From contig NZ_JAGIQA010000013.1 in assembly GCF_017814975.1 (NCBI RefSeq), positions 62,001 to 126,000 on the forward strand: a DNA stretch of 64,000 nt. Reading direction: 5' to 3'. Made by a program: the position numbers and the translations under genes. Source of the stretch: Cupriavidus consociatus. GTDB taxonomy: Bacteria > Pseudomonadota > Gammaproteobacteria > Burkholderiales > Burkholderiaceae. Below are positions 28,911 through 37,574 of this stretch, piece after piece (positions within the stretch are counted from its first letter, which is position 1; every line of letters begins with the position of its first letter). The notes under the pieces are model-generated. The model ran no database searches. It saw nothing but the letters and a program-made list of their open reading frames with translations, and was not told the origin of the DNA.

Positions 28911-29966
28911 ATGCCACGCGCCATCCCGCCCGCCGGCGGTGCCACGGTATCTGGCACCGTGTCGCTGGCTTACCTGCGCGCCGTGCTCGACCACGGCGAA
29001 CGCCAGGGCATTGCCGCCGCCGACCAGCTGCGCGCCGTCGGCGTGGCGGCCGACATCCTCGGCGCCAGCGGTGCGCCGATCGCCACGCGCATCCCGGGTG
29101 CCGCCTACCTCGCGCTGCTCGACTGGCTCGGCGAGGCCACCGGCGATGCGCATGTCGGGCTGCGCGCGGGCGCCGCCTTCGTGCCGCGCCACTATGCCGA
29201 GATGGGCTATGTGGTGCTGACCACGCCGACCGTGCGCGACGCCATCCTGCAGGGCATACGCTATGAAGTGCTGGCCAACGATATCGGCCGCACCCGCCTG
29301 GTCGAAGCGCCGGGCATGGCATGCATGACCTGGACCGCGCAGCACGGGCCGCTGTCGCGCCACGCGCATGAGCTGCACATGGCGACCTGGACGGTGTTCG
29401 CGCGCTGGCTGATCGGCGACCGCTACATCGCCACGCAGGTTGAATTCCCGCACCCGGCGCCAGCCGACACCAGCCTGCACGCCGAGGTGTTCGGCTGCCC
29501 GGTCGCCTTCGGCACCGGCCGCCATGCCATGCATATCGCCCCGGCGCTGCTGGCGCTGCCCTCGCTGCAGGCCGATGCCGGCATGCAGGCGCAGATGACC
29601 CGCATCGCCGACTCGCAACTGCAGCGTTGCGTCCTCGCCGGCGCCGACGAACTGGCGCAGGCGCGTGCCTATATCAGCGCCCGCCTGCAGGACGGCGAAC
29701 TGCCGGTCGCCGACGTGGCCGCGCACCTGCGGCTGCCGGTGCGCACGTTGCAGCGCCGCCTGCAGGCGCAGGGCATCAGTTATTCACAGCTTGTGGATAA
29801 CGTGCGGCGTGCGCTGGCCGAGCAATACCTGGCCGATCCCTCGGTCAGCCTGGCGCAGTGCGCGATGCGGCTGGGGTATTCCGAGCAGAGCGCGTTCACG
29901 CACGCGTTCAAACGCTGGACTGGCGAGACGCCCCATGGCTGGCGCCGGCGGGTGGCGCAGGCGTAG
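28911..29966 (+). CDS. AraC-family transcriptional regulator (ArgR/OruR-type)
   Basis: This 351-residue regulator has an N-terminal Arabinose_bd-like sensor domain and a C-terminal AraC double helix-turn-helix: VADVAAHLRLPVRTLQRRLQ near residue 275 and LGYSEQSAFTHAFKRWTG near 325. ATG 28911 has AGGTGA at 28901-28906; an in-frame ATG at 28896 lacks one. It is divergent from the GMC operon across about 130 bases and is the natural candidate regulator of it. The inducer is unknown. Confidence 0.87.
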   Translation: MPRAIPPAGGATVSGTVSLAYLRAVLDHGERQGIAAADQLRAVGVAADILGASGAPIATRIPGAAYLALLDWLGEATGDAHVGLRAGAAFVPRHYAEMGYVVLTTPTVRDAILQGIRYEVLANDIGRTRLVEAPGMACMTWTAQHGPLSRHAHELHMATWTVFARWLIGDRYIATQVEFPHPAPADTSLHAEVFGCPVAFGTGRHAMHIAPALLALPSLQADAGMQAQMTRIADSQLQRCVLAGADELAQARAYISARLQDGELPVADVAAHLRLPVRTLQRRLQAQGISYSQLVDNVRRALAEQYLADPSVSLAQCAMRLGYSEQSAFTHAFKRWTGETPHGWRRRVAQA

Positions 29967-30085
29967 CAATCATCCGCGCCACCACGCGCGACGCCGATGG
30001 CGCCAGGTGGCATGCAAGACGGCGGGCGGTTTTGCCAGGCTTTTGCCGATAATGAGGGCAGACCAACCCCCACCGCCCGCCTTCC

Positions 30086-31039
30086 ATGCATATCCGCTGG
30101 CTCGAAGACTTCGTCTGCCTGGCACAGGCCGGCAGCCTGGCGCGCGCCGCCGAGTTGCGCAACGTGACCCCGCCCGCGTTCGGCCGGCGCATGCAGGCCG
30201 TGGAAGTGTGGGCCGGCGCCCCGCTGATCGACCGCAGCGTGTTCCCGGTGCGTCTTACCGCCGAGGGCCGCCTGTTCCTGGAAGCCGCGCAGGGCGCGCT
30301 GCGCACGCTGGACGAAACGCGGCTGGCGCTGCGCGCCGCGCACCGGGCCGACGCCAGTACCGTGACCATTGCCACCGGCAAGACGCTGGCGCGCTCGATG
30401 GTGCCGGCGTGGCTGTCCGGCCTGCGCGAGACGCTGCGCGGCGACCCGGCCGCGGCAGGCTTCCGCACGCGGCTGTCGACCTTCCCCATGCACGACGCGC
30501 TGGCGATGTTCGCCGAGGGCGATGCCGACTTCCTGCTGTGCTACAGCCCGCCCGACCTGCCGGTGATGCTGGACGACGCGCGCTACCAGTTCCACCTGGC
30601 CGGCGTGGAGCGGCTGGTCTGCGTCAGCGCCGCCGACGCGCACGGCGCGCCGCTGCACCGGCTGCGCATGGGCAAGGCGACGAAGGAAAAGCCGGTGCCG
30701 ATGATCGCCTATGCCGAGACCCTGACGCTGGGGCGCATGGTCAACCAGGAGATCGCGCGCCGCAAGCTGGCGCCGCGGCTGGACGTGATCGCGGTCAGCG
30801 ACTTTGCGGAGTCGGTGCATGAAATGGTGCGCCAGCGCATGGGCCTGGCGTGGCTGCCCGCGCGGCTGATTGCCGACGACCTGCACGCGGGCCGGCTGGT
30901 GCGGGCGATCGGCGCCACAGCCGGCGGGGCCGACGAAGGCGGCGACCTCGCCCTCGATATCCGCCTGTACCGCCCGCGCGCGCCGATGCGGCCGCTGGCC
31001 GAGGCGTTCTGGCGCGCGGCGGTGACGGCGCCGCGCTAG
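30086..31039 (+). CDS. LysR-family transcriptional regulator
   Basis: This 317-residue protein has the LysR winged helix at the N-terminus (MHIRWLEDFVCLAQAGSLAR, then RNVTPPAFGRRMQAVE) and a periplasmic-binding-like effector domain. It points the same way as the following Bug receptor gene 124 bases away. A perfect 15-base inverted repeat lies just after its stop and before that gene. It may regulate it, but LysR regulators are more often divergent from their targets. Confidence 0.87.
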   Translation: MHIRWLEDFVCLAQAGSLARAAELRNVTPPAFGRRMQAVEVWAGAPLIDRSVFPVRLTAEGRLFLEAAQGALRTLDETRLALRAAHRADASTVTIATGKTLARSMVPAWLSGLRETLRGDPAAAGFRTRLSTFPMHDALAMFAEGDADFLLCYSPPDLPVMLDDARYQFHLAGVERLVCVSAADAHGAPLHRLRMGKATKEKPVPMIAYAETLTLGRMVNQEIARRKLAPRLDVIAVSDFAESVHEMVRQRMGLAWLPARLIADDLHAGRLVRAIGATAGGADEGGDLALDIRLYRPRAPMRPLAEAFWRAAVTAPR

Positions 31040-31059
31040 TCGCGGCCCTTGCGCCACCA

Positions 31060-31074
31060 TTGCCGAATCGGCAA
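31060..31074. promoter_or_regulatory. Inverted repeat upstream of the Bug receptor gene
   Basis: TTGCCGA-A-TCGGCAA is a perfect dyad of 15 bases between lysR and the receptor gene, about 90 bases before the latter's start. It could be a LysR or other operator; no binding evidence exists in the sequence alone. Confidence 0.4.
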
Positions 31075-31163
31075 CCCCCCTTGCCAAAGCCGCATGCCGG
31101 CCGGACCCGCGCTCACTAACATCGGGTCACAACATCGATTCCGGGACCCCCAGAGCCAAGACC

Positions 31164-32135
31164 ATGAAGACCATCCTGCGCGCGGCCGCTGCCGCACTCT
31201 GCCTTGCCACTGGCGCCAGCGGCGCCTTTGCCGGCACCTGGCCCGCCAAGCCGATCACGCTGGTGGTGGGCTATACCGCCGGCGGCAGCGTCGACCTCGT
31301 CGCCCGCACCATCGCGCCGGAACTGGGCAAGCGCCTCGGCCAGAGCGTGGTCATCGAGAACCTGGGCGGCGCCGGCGGCACCATCGGCGCGTCCAAGGTG
31401 GTCAAGGCCGAGGCCGACGGCTACACGCTGCTGATGGGCTCGGGCAGCGAGGTGTCGATCGCGCGTCTGACCAACGCCGCGGTGCGCTACGACGGCGAGA
31501 AGGACCTGGCGCCGGTGACCTTCGTCGGCACCCAGCCGATGGTGCTGGTCGGCAAGCCGGGCCTGCCGGCGAAGAACGCCGCCGAACTGATCGCGCTGGC
31601 CAAGGCGCAGCCGGGCAAGCTGGCGTATGCGTCGTCGGGCGTGGGCACGCCGCTGAACCTGGCCGGCGAGCTGATCAAGCAGCAGGGCAACGTCAATATC
31701 ACGCACGTGCCGTACAAGGGCGCTTCGGCCATGGCCACCGACCTGCTCGGCGGCCAGATCGACCTGGCGGTGATGGTGCTGTCGTCGGCGCTGCCGCATA
31801 TCCAGGCGGGCCGCGTGCAGGCTTATGGCGTGACCGGCGCCAGGCGCGCCGCGGTGGCGCCGAACGTGCCGGCACTGGCCGAGACGCCGGCGCTGAAGGG
31901 CGTCGACATGGGTGTGTGGTTTGGCCTGATGGGGCCGGCCAACCTGCCCAGGCCGGTGGTCGACCGGCTCAACACCGAGATGCAGGCCGTGCTGGCGCTG
32001 CCGGACGTGAAGAAGAAGCTGGCCGAGGCGGGCGTGGAAGTGACGCCGGGCAATCCTTCGCAGTTCGGCAGCTTTATCAAGCGCGAGACCGGGCGTTACC
32101 GGACGATCGTGCAGGCGGCCGGAATTCGTGAGTGA
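31164..32135 (+). CDS. Bug-family tripartite tricarboxylate receptor (orphan TctC-like)
   Basis: This 323-residue periplasmic binding protein has a signal peptide ending SGAFA-GTW and the Bug opening WPAKPITLVVGYTAGGSVDLVAR. VIENLGGAGGTIGASKV near residue 65 and VPYKGASAMATDLLGGQIDL near 185 are standard family blocks. No tctA or tctB is adjacent, so it is an orphan receptor, common in Burkholderiales. It probably shares a membrane pair encoded elsewhere. The neighbouring hydrolase may act on its ligand or product. Confidence 0.92.
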   Translation: MKTILRAAAAALCLATGASGAFAGTWPAKPITLVVGYTAGGSVDLVARTIAPELGKRLGQSVVIENLGGAGGTIGASKVVKAEADGYTLLMGSGSEVSIARLTNAAVRYDGEKDLAPVTFVGTQPMVLVGKPGLPAKNAAELIALAKAQPGKLAYASSGVGTPLNLAGELIKQQGNVNITHVPYKGASAMATDLLGGQIDLAVMVLSSALPHIQAGRVQAYGVTGARRAAVAPNVPALAETPALKGVDMGVWFGLMGPANLPRPVVDRLNTEMQAVLALPDVKKKLAEAGVEVTPGNPSQFGSFIKRETGRYRTIVQAAGIRE

Positions 32136-32184
32136 GGGGTAGCGCGGGCGTGGTCGCTTCTGCCAGCGCCGGCCCTCACCCCCG

Positions 32185-32210
32185 CCCCTCATCCGCAGGC
32201 GGGAGAGGGG
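32185..32210. repeat. Intergenic hairpin, repeat copy 3 (imperfect)
   Basis: CCCCTCATCCGC, AG and GCGGGAGAGGGG form a 12-base stem with a mismatched central pair. It belongs to the same hairpin family as the copy at 32271 just downstream. Confidence 0.6.
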
Positions 32211-32270
32211 AGGCCACAGCCAGCATGAAAAGGCCTGGCTGGAGGCTTCGCCCCTCGCCGCCGGTTTGCT

Positions 32271-32296
32271 CCCCTCTCCCGCGCGCGGGAGAGGGG
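32271..32296. repeat. Intergenic hairpin, repeat copy 4
   Basis: CCCCTCTCCCGC, GC and GCGGGAGAGGGG form a perfect 12-bp stem. It is the second of two family copies in the 269-base gap between the Bug receptor and the hydrolase gene, which otherwise shows no gene. Confidence 0.68.
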
Positions 32297-32404
32297 CCGG
32301 GGGTGAGAGCCGGCGCCTGCCAGTACCACTACCCTCCTCAAAATAAATCGCGGCGACCCGCCAGCCACCGAGCCGCCGGGCACCTCCTGAGAACACCGAT
32401 TCCC

Positions 32405-33376
32405 ATGACCCACCCCACCCACCTCGACGCCTACCCCGTAGACGTCACCTTCCCCGACATCCGCCCCTACGCCACCGGCAACACCGGCATCCCCTACCTG
32501 TACACGTTCGACAGCGGCCAGCCCGGCCCGCACGTGATGGTCAACGCCCTCACCCACGGCAACGAAGTCTGCGGCGCCATCGCCGTCAAGGCGCTGCTCG
32601 ACCACAACCTGCGCCCGCGCCGCGGCCGCCTGACGCTGGCCTTCGCCAACGTCGACGCCTACCACAGCTTCGACCCCGCGCGGCCCGATGCCTCGCGCTT
32701 CGTTGACCAGGACTTCAACCGCGTATGGACCGCCGCCACGCTGGATGACACCAGCCGCGATTCCTCCGAGCTGCGCCGCGCGCGCGCCATGCGTCCGGTG
32801 ATCGACACCGTCGACCTGCTGCTCGACCTGCATTCGATGCATGAGAAAAGCCGCCCGCTGATTGTCTCGGGCCCGCTCGACAAGGGCATCGCCCTGTCGC
32901 GCGCGCTGGGTGCGCCGGCCGACGTGATCGTCGACGAAGGCCACCCGGAGGGCCGCCGCATGCGCGACTACGACGGCTTCGGCGATCCCGCCAGCCCGCG
33001 CAATGCGCTGCTGATCGAATGCGGCCAGCACTGGGAGCCCGCTGCCGTGACGGTGGCGCAGGACAGCACCGCGCGCTTCCTGCTGCACGCCGGCGTGGTC
33101 GACGCCGCCGACCTGCCCGCCGGCTGGCTGCAGCCGCTGCCCGCCGCGCAGCGGGTGGTACGCGTGACCGAGCCGGTGGTCGCCGCCAGCATGGATTTCC
33201 GTTTCGCCGGCCCCTATACCGGCCTGGAGACCTTTGCCGAGGCCGGCGCGGTGATCGGGTGGCGCGACGGCGAGCCGGTGGTGACGCCGTATCCCGACTG
33301 CGTGCTGGTGATGCCTTCGCTGCGCCAGCTTCGCCCCGGCGTGACCGTGGTGCGGCTGGGCCGGCTGGAGCGCTGA
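32405..33376 (+). CDS. Succinylglutamate desuccinylase/aspartoacylase-family zinc hydrolase
   Basis: This 323-residue enzyme has the M14-like zinc site of the AstE/AspA family: HGNE at 51-54 (H51 and E54) and DLHS with H143 as the third ligand. DQDFNRVW at 101-108 is a substrate-binding segment of the family. It should hydrolyse an N-acyl amino acid or similar amide. ATG 32405 follows a non-coding stretch with two hairpin repeats. It is the next gene after the orphan Bug receptor, so uptake and cleavage of one compound is plausible but unproven. Confidence 0.85.
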   Translation: MTHPTHLDAYPVDVTFPDIRPYATGNTGIPYLYTFDSGQPGPHVMVNALTHGNEVCGAIAVKALLDHNLRPRRGRLTLAFANVDAYHSFDPARPDASRFVDQDFNRVWTAATLDDTSRDSSELRRARAMRPVIDTVDLLLDLHSMHEKSRPLIVSGPLDKGIALSRALGAPADVIVDEGHPEGRRMRDYDGFGDPASPRNALLIECGQHWEPAAVTVAQDSTARFLLHAGVVDAADLPAGWLQPLPAAQRVVRVTEPVVAASMDFRFAGPYTGLETFAEAGAVIGWRDGEPVVTPYPDCVLVMPSLRQLRPGVTVVRLGRLER

Positions 33377-33407
33377 GCCGGGTTTGCCGAGGGCCGTGGG
33401 AACCTGA

Positions 33408-33956
33408 TCAGGCTCCCGCCGCCGGTGCCTGCGGCCTGCCGGCCGACGGCGCCGGCAGCATGCCCGGGAACAGCTGCTCGACCAGCTCGTTCAGCTTGGA
33501 CGCCGGATCCACGAGATTGCTCAGGTTGAGCCCGCCCGCGCTGCGGTTGGCGCTGTAGATCGCCTTGCCGACGCGGTCGCCCTGGCGGAACACGGTGATG
33601 TCCACGCTGTCCAGGTACGAGGTCCAGAACCAGGCGCTGCGCGCGGTGTAATACGCCACCATCGGGCACGCCAGCGGTGCCGCGGCCTCGGCCTGCAGCA
33701 TCTTCACCTCGAAATTGCGCTGCTCCAGCGAGGCACGGAAGGCCTCGACATAGTTGTTGCCGCTTACCGGGCTCACCACCACGCACAGCAGTATGCCGTT
33801 GGCGCCGTAGTCGCCGCGCGGGCCGCCGCCGGCCGGTACCTGGAAGGCGGTATTGGGATCGGAACGGTCGAGCGGGTCGACCGGAGTCACGGCCTGATAG
33901 GTCGAGCAGCCGCACAGCAGCAGGCCGACGCTGGCGGCCAGCAGGGCTTTGTTCAT
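33408..33956 (-). CDS. Small lipoprotein of unknown function
   Basis: This 182-residue protein has a lipoprotein signal LAASVGLLLCGCS with cysteine at about residue 18 and is therefore envelope-anchored. No enzyme motif is visible. The later VSPVSGNNYVEAFRASLEQRNF and YYTARSAWFWTSYLDSVDI segments suggest a compact globular domain; it may belong to a small proteobacterial lipoprotein family (Sbal_3080-like), which I cannot confirm. ATG 33956 has AAGGAT eight bases upstream; the longer frame to 34073 runs into the transposon end. The C-terminus is Pro/Ala-rich. Confidence 0.7.
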   Translation of the reverse strand: MNKALLAASVGLLLCGCSTYQAVTPVDPLDRSDPNTAFQVPAGGGPRGDYGANGILLCVVVSPVSGNNYVEAFRASLEQRNFEVKMLQAEAAAPLACPMVAYYTARSAWFWTSYLDSVDITVFRQGDRVGKAIYSANRSAGGLNLSNLVDPASKLNELVEQLFPGMLPAPSAGRPQAPAAGA

Positions 33957-34032
33957 GAGAATCCTTGATGGCTGTGGCACCGCCGCCCGCGCGCAATGCG
34001 GGCAGCGTGCCTTCACCGAGATGCGCGTGCAG

Positions 34033-35285
34033 CCCCGGCATTCATGCCGGGGAGGTAGAGGCGCGTCGTGCAATGCACGACTTCAACCGCGCTTGACCCG
34101 CCCTACCGTCATGGTACTGTGCCTAATACGAATAATCGACGATCTGTTCTCCTCATGGCTCGCTGTAATACTCCGGTGCGGGTTCTCCGCCTACGCCTCA
34201 AGGACAAACACGCTTCGGCGCTGTCTGCGATGGCGCGGGAGGTCAACTTCGTCTGGAACTACTGCAATGAGCTTTCCTACAAGATATTCGAACGTGAGCG
34301 TCGTTTCGCTTCTGGCATTGAGCTCCAGCGGTACCTGAACGGTGCATCCAAGGAAGGTCTGGGCATCGGATCGGCTGTATTCCAGCAGATTGCAGAAGAG
34401 TACGCCACGCGCAGACGGCAGCACCGCAAGGTCAAGCTGCGCTGGCGCAAGAGCGGTGGCGCCCGCCGATCGCTGGGTTGGATACCGTTCAAGGCGCGCT
34501 CGATCGTTTGGCGTAATGGGCAGGTACATTTCCAGGGCCTGCATTTGGGTCTCTGGGATAGCTATGGCCTGTCAAGCTACGAGCTTGGCGCGGGCACCAT
34601 CAGTGAAGACAGCCGCGGGCGCTGGTTTCTGAACGTGACCGTCAGGTCTACGTCGGCACAGCGCAGCGAATCGAAGCGGGAACTGGGTATCGATCTGGGC
34701 CTCAAGACCTTCGCTGGCTTCTCGGACCAGAATCTTCAGAACGTGGAAGCTCAGCGCTTCTACCGCGACCTTGAGCCGGCTCTCGCCACAGCCCAGCGCG
34801 CTCGCAAAAAGGCCCGTGTGAAGGCAATCCACGCGAAGATTGCCAATCGCAGGAAGGATTTTCTGCATCAACTCAGCACCAAACTCGCTCGCGAATATGG
34901 TGCGATCTTTGTCGGCAATGTGAATGCGCAGGCCCTCGCGCGATCCCAGCACGCAAAATCAGTGCTGGACGCCGGGTGGTCAGCGTTCCGAACCATGCTG
35001 CAGTACAAGTGCGCTGACGCAGGCGTATGGTTCGATGAGGTCGATGAAGCGTTTTCCTCCCAAACCTGTTCGTGCTGTGGTTCTCGCACGGGGCCGAAAG
35101 GTATCGCAGGTCTTGGAATAAGAGAATGGACATGCAGTGAATGTGGCACGATCCACGATCGTGACCGCAACGCTGCGCGGAACATTCTCGCGGTCGGACG
35201 TGACCGTCTCGCTGGAGGAATTTCCGTCCTTTCCGCGCCAGGCGCGGCAGCCGCAGGCTGAGGGCGGGGAGGACGTCAAACTGTA
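34033..35285 (+). mobile_element. IS200/IS605-group element carrying only tnpB (IS1341-like)
   Basis: The element consists of one tnpB gene, with hairpins at the left (CCCCGGCA-TTCA-TGCCGGGG, 34033-34052, and GTCGTGCA-A-TGCACGAC, 34065-34081) and a GGGGAGGACGTCAA motif about 20 bases after the stop, like right ends of this group. No Y1 transposase gene (tnpA) is present, so it cannot move by itself. Boundaries are estimates from these motifs. Confidence 0.6.
34155..35261 (+). CDS. tnpB: TnpB family RNA-guided nuclease-like protein
   Basis: This 368-residue TnpB protein has the helix-turn-helix start MARCNTPVRVLRLRL, a RuvC-like aspartate in GIDLG at D180, a zinc-ribbon C305/C308 and C327/C330, and the final HDRDRNAARN block (D337). 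The second RuvC position, normally an acidic VEDL or VEN motif, reads IFVGNVNA with glycine 254. A glutamate at about 298 in EVDEAFSSQ, just before the zinc-ribbon, could replace it; rearranged catalytic sites are known in TnpB relatives. I start at ATG 34155; the frame opens at 34068 inside a hairpin. It may be an RNA-guided nuclease or a decayed one. Confidence 0.85.
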   Translation: MARCNTPVRVLRLRLKDKHASALSAMAREVNFVWNYCNELSYKIFERERRFASGIELQRYLNGASKEGLGIGSAVFQQIAEEYATRRRQHRKVKLRWRKSGGARRSLGWIPFKARSIVWRNGQVHFQGLHLGLWDSYGLSSYELGAGTISEDSRGRWFLNVTVRSTSAQRSESKRELGIDLGLKTFAGFSDQNLQNVEAQRFYRDLEPALATAQRARKKARVKAIHAKIANRRKDFLHQLSTKLAREYGAIFVGNVNAQALARSQHAKSVLDAGWSAFRTMLQYKCADAGVWFDEVDEAFSSQTCSCCGSRTGPKGIAGLGIREWTCSECGTIHDRDRNAARNILAVGRDRLAGGISVLSAPGAAAAG

Positions 35286-35355
35286 GGCGCTGCCGGCGCC
35301 CGTCAATTCCCGGAACAGAGACGCAAAACCGGCGTTGCTGCGCAGGCGTGGCGCG

Positions 35356-35556
35356 TCAGCCGCCCGCCCCGCCCTGTGCCAGCCGGCCCACCAGGATCAG
35401 GCAGAACGCAGCCAGGCACAGGCCTACCACCGCGACCTGCAGCCGCGTCACGGGCCTGCCGCCCAGCAGGGTTTCGCTGAGCCAGCGCGGCGAAGCCAGG
35501 CCGGCGGCGGTCGCCGCCAGGATGATGAGCGCAAGCACGGACAGCACGGATTGCAT
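35356..35556 (-). CDS. Small two-helix membrane protein
   Basis: This 66-residue protein has two hydrophobic segments (residues about 4-22 and 42-62) joined by a short Arg-containing loop. GGAGAACC precedes its ATG at 35556. It follows the OB-fold-type protein gene by 27 bases and is probably in its operon. I recognise no family, and no function is assigned. Confidence 0.6.
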   Translation of the reverse strand: MQSVLSVLALIILAATAAGLASPRWLSETLLGGRPVTRLQVAVVGLCLAAFCLILVGRLAQGGAGG

Positions 35557-35583
35557 CGCAGGTTCTCCGGTTCGGGCGTGCGC

Positions 35584-36159
35584 TCAGTTGGCGCCGCCGC
35601 GCAGCAGGCAGTCGCGCAGCAGCGGCACGCCATCGGCCAGCCCGGCGCCGTTGCATTCCACCGCCACCTTCTGGCCGCGCCGCACCATGGTTGCGCGGGC
35701 TTCCACTTCGCAGACGCGGCCCGCCGGGCCGCAGATCTGCCGCTGCAGCAGCAAGGCGCGCACATTGGCGGCGGGATCGTTGGTGCGGATATCGACAAAC
35801 ACTTGCTCGCCCTCGCGGCGCACGCCGCTGGCGACGCCTTCGACGATCACGTAGCGGTCCAGGTAGCGCGCATCCGCGGCCTTGGGATCGTTGCGGTAGT
35901 CGTCCAGGATGGCGCTCGCCTGGTATTGCGGCAGGCGGTCGGCGGGGCGCTGCGGGTCGATGCTGACCGGGTCCAGCGTGCCGTCGCGCGGCACGCCGCG
36001 CACGTCGCTGGCCGCGGCAAGGGGCGCGCTGGCCTGCGCCGGTGCCGCGGAATCCGCGGGTGCGGCGTCTTCATGCCGGTCATTGCCGGCAAGCCACAAC
36101 ATGCCAAGAACAGCCACGGCGACGATGGCAATGAGGATCTGCTGGGTACGGTTCAACAT
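35584..36159 (-). CDS. Membrane-anchored OB-fold (tRNA_anti-like) protein
   Basis: This 191-residue protein has an N-terminal hydrophobic anchor (ILIAIVAVAVLGMLWLAG), a Pro/Ala linker and a domain with DDYRNDPKAADARYLDRYVIVEGVASGV followed by VFVDIRTND, the pattern of the tRNA_anti-like OB-fold family. Four cysteines near the end (QICGPAGRVCEVE and later) could form disulfides in the periplasm. ATG 36159 is chosen because the anchor begins there; the longer frame overlaps the upstream gene. The function is unknown. Confidence 0.65.
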   Translation of the reverse strand: MLNRTQQILIAIVAVAVLGMLWLAGNDRHEDAAPADSAAPAQASAPLAAASDVRGVPRDGTLDPVSIDPQRPADRLPQYQASAILDDYRNDPKAADARYLDRYVIVEGVASGVRREGEQVFVDIRTNDPAANVRALLLQRQICGPAGRVCEVEARATMVRRGQKVAVECNGAGLADGVPLLRDCLLRGGAN

Positions 36160-36202
36160 CGGGCGGTCCTGCCTGGGGGCATGCGAAAAGGCGAAAGCGC
36201 GA

Positions 36203-37447
36203 TTATGCGCCACCGGGAGCGCAGAAGCGCCCGATTGTGGCCACCGCGTGTTCCACCCCGCGCTCCGCCGCCACGGCGCGCCCCAGCGCGGCGGCCTTGT
36301 CGCGCGTCTCCGAGCGTTCGGTAAACGCGATCATCGACGCCAGCCGCACCGCATCGATCTTGTGCCCCGGCACGTACGCAGGCGCCACGCCCAGCGCCGC
36401 CAGCCGTCCCGCCCAGAAGAACTGGTCGCCCGCGAACGGCAGCACGATCGACGGCACGCCCGCCGCCGCCACCGCATGCGTGGTGCCGGCCCCGCCATGG
36501 TGAATCGCCGCCGCCACGCGCGGCAGCAGCCAGTCATGCGGCGTGGCACCGATCACATGGAAATTGGCTGGCAGCGCGGATACATCGATGCCGGACCAGC
36601 CCGGATAGAACAGCGCCCGGCGGCCGTCCACGGCCTGCACCATGGCCGTCGCCACCTTCTGCCGGTCAAAGCCCGCCATGCTGCCAAAGCCGACATACAG
36701 CGGCGGCGCGCCGGCCGCCAGGAACTCGCGCAGCGCTGCGTCGGGCTGCCAGTCCGGCTGCGCCGGCATGTTCCACGCGCCGGTCACGAGCCAGTCCGCA
36801 TGCCAGTCGCGCGGGCGCGGCACCAGGTGCGGCGAGATCGCGTACAGCGACGGGAAATCGCGCCACATCACCCGCCGCGGCGCCACGCCGAACAGCTTCG
36901 CGCGCGCCGCGTTGGTGGCATTGCGGAACATGCGCCACAGCACGAAGTTGATTACCGCATGGCTGGCCCGGTTGGCCCAGCCCGGCATGCGCAACGGCGG
37001 CAGCAAGGCCGAAGGGAAATCCCGCGTCGGCGAGATCGGGAACATGCCTGCGCCGACGACAGGCTTGCCTAGCTGCTCGCCGACGGACAACGCCACATAC
37101 GCCGTCAGCCCCGAAAACACAATGCCATCCGCGTCGCGCGCCGCCTCCGCCAGCTGAGCCATCCACGCCTCGGTGTTGTCCTCCGCAATGCGCCCGAACG
37201 CGCGCGTGGCCTCGGCCACGTTGCCACCCTCGGTCATCAGCTTGTGCAAGGCACCGCCGGGCTGCAGGGTTTGCTGGATATCGCCGGCCATCGGCGCGAA
37301 CGGCAGGCCATGCCCGGCGGCCAGCGGCGCCGCGGAGCGTTCGCCGAGCATCAGCACGTCATGCCCGGCGTCGCGCAGGCCCAGGCCGAGGGCTACGATG
37401 GGGCGGCAGTCGCCCTGGGTGCCGAAGGTGATGAGGGTGAGGCGCAT
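36203..37447 (-). CDS. Glycosyltransferase (UGT/GT1-like)
   Basis: This 414-residue protein of the GT-B fold resembles UDP-glycosyltransferases that decorate macrolides and sterols. The start MRLTLITFGTQGDCRPIVALGLGL matches the N-terminal GT28/UGT entry. The C-terminal donor site AAIHHGGAGTTHAVAAAGVPSIVLPFAGDQFFWA is the typical HGGAGT...D/Q region. ATG 37447 is where the family homology begins. The acceptor and sugar are unknown; rhamnosyl- or glycolipid formation is possible. Confidence 0.85.
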   Translation of the reverse strand: MRLTLITFGTQGDCRPIVALGLGLRDAGHDVLMLGERSAAPLAAGHGLPFAPMAGDIQQTLQPGGALHKLMTEGGNVAEATRAFGRIAEDNTEAWMAQLAEAARDADGIVFSGLTAYVALSVGEQLGKPVVGAGMFPISPTRDFPSALLPPLRMPGWANRASHAVINFVLWRMFRNATNAARAKLFGVAPRRVMWRDFPSLYAISPHLVPRPRDWHADWLVTGAWNMPAQPDWQPDAALREFLAAGAPPLYVGFGSMAGFDRQKVATAMVQAVDGRRALFYPGWSGIDVSALPANFHVIGATPHDWLLPRVAAAIHHGGAGTTHAVAAAGVPSIVLPFAGDQFFWAGRLAALGVAPAYVPGHKIDAVRLASMIAFTERSETRDKAAALGRAVAAERGVEHAVATIGRFCAPGGA

Positions 37448-37574
37448 GGGACAAGGGACGAGGCGCGGGGCGCACGCCCGGCAGCTGTGCAAGTGCGGTG
37501 CAGTTTACCTGCGGTCGTACTTGCCTGGTCCGAATGCCTTGCCACTACGGCCCGACAAATGCGTAGTGGAGCAG

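Noticed and set aside
34155..35261. A Cas12-type CRISPR effector
   Set aside because: Length, zinc ribbon and IS hairpins fit TnpB, and there is no repeat-spacer array in the window.
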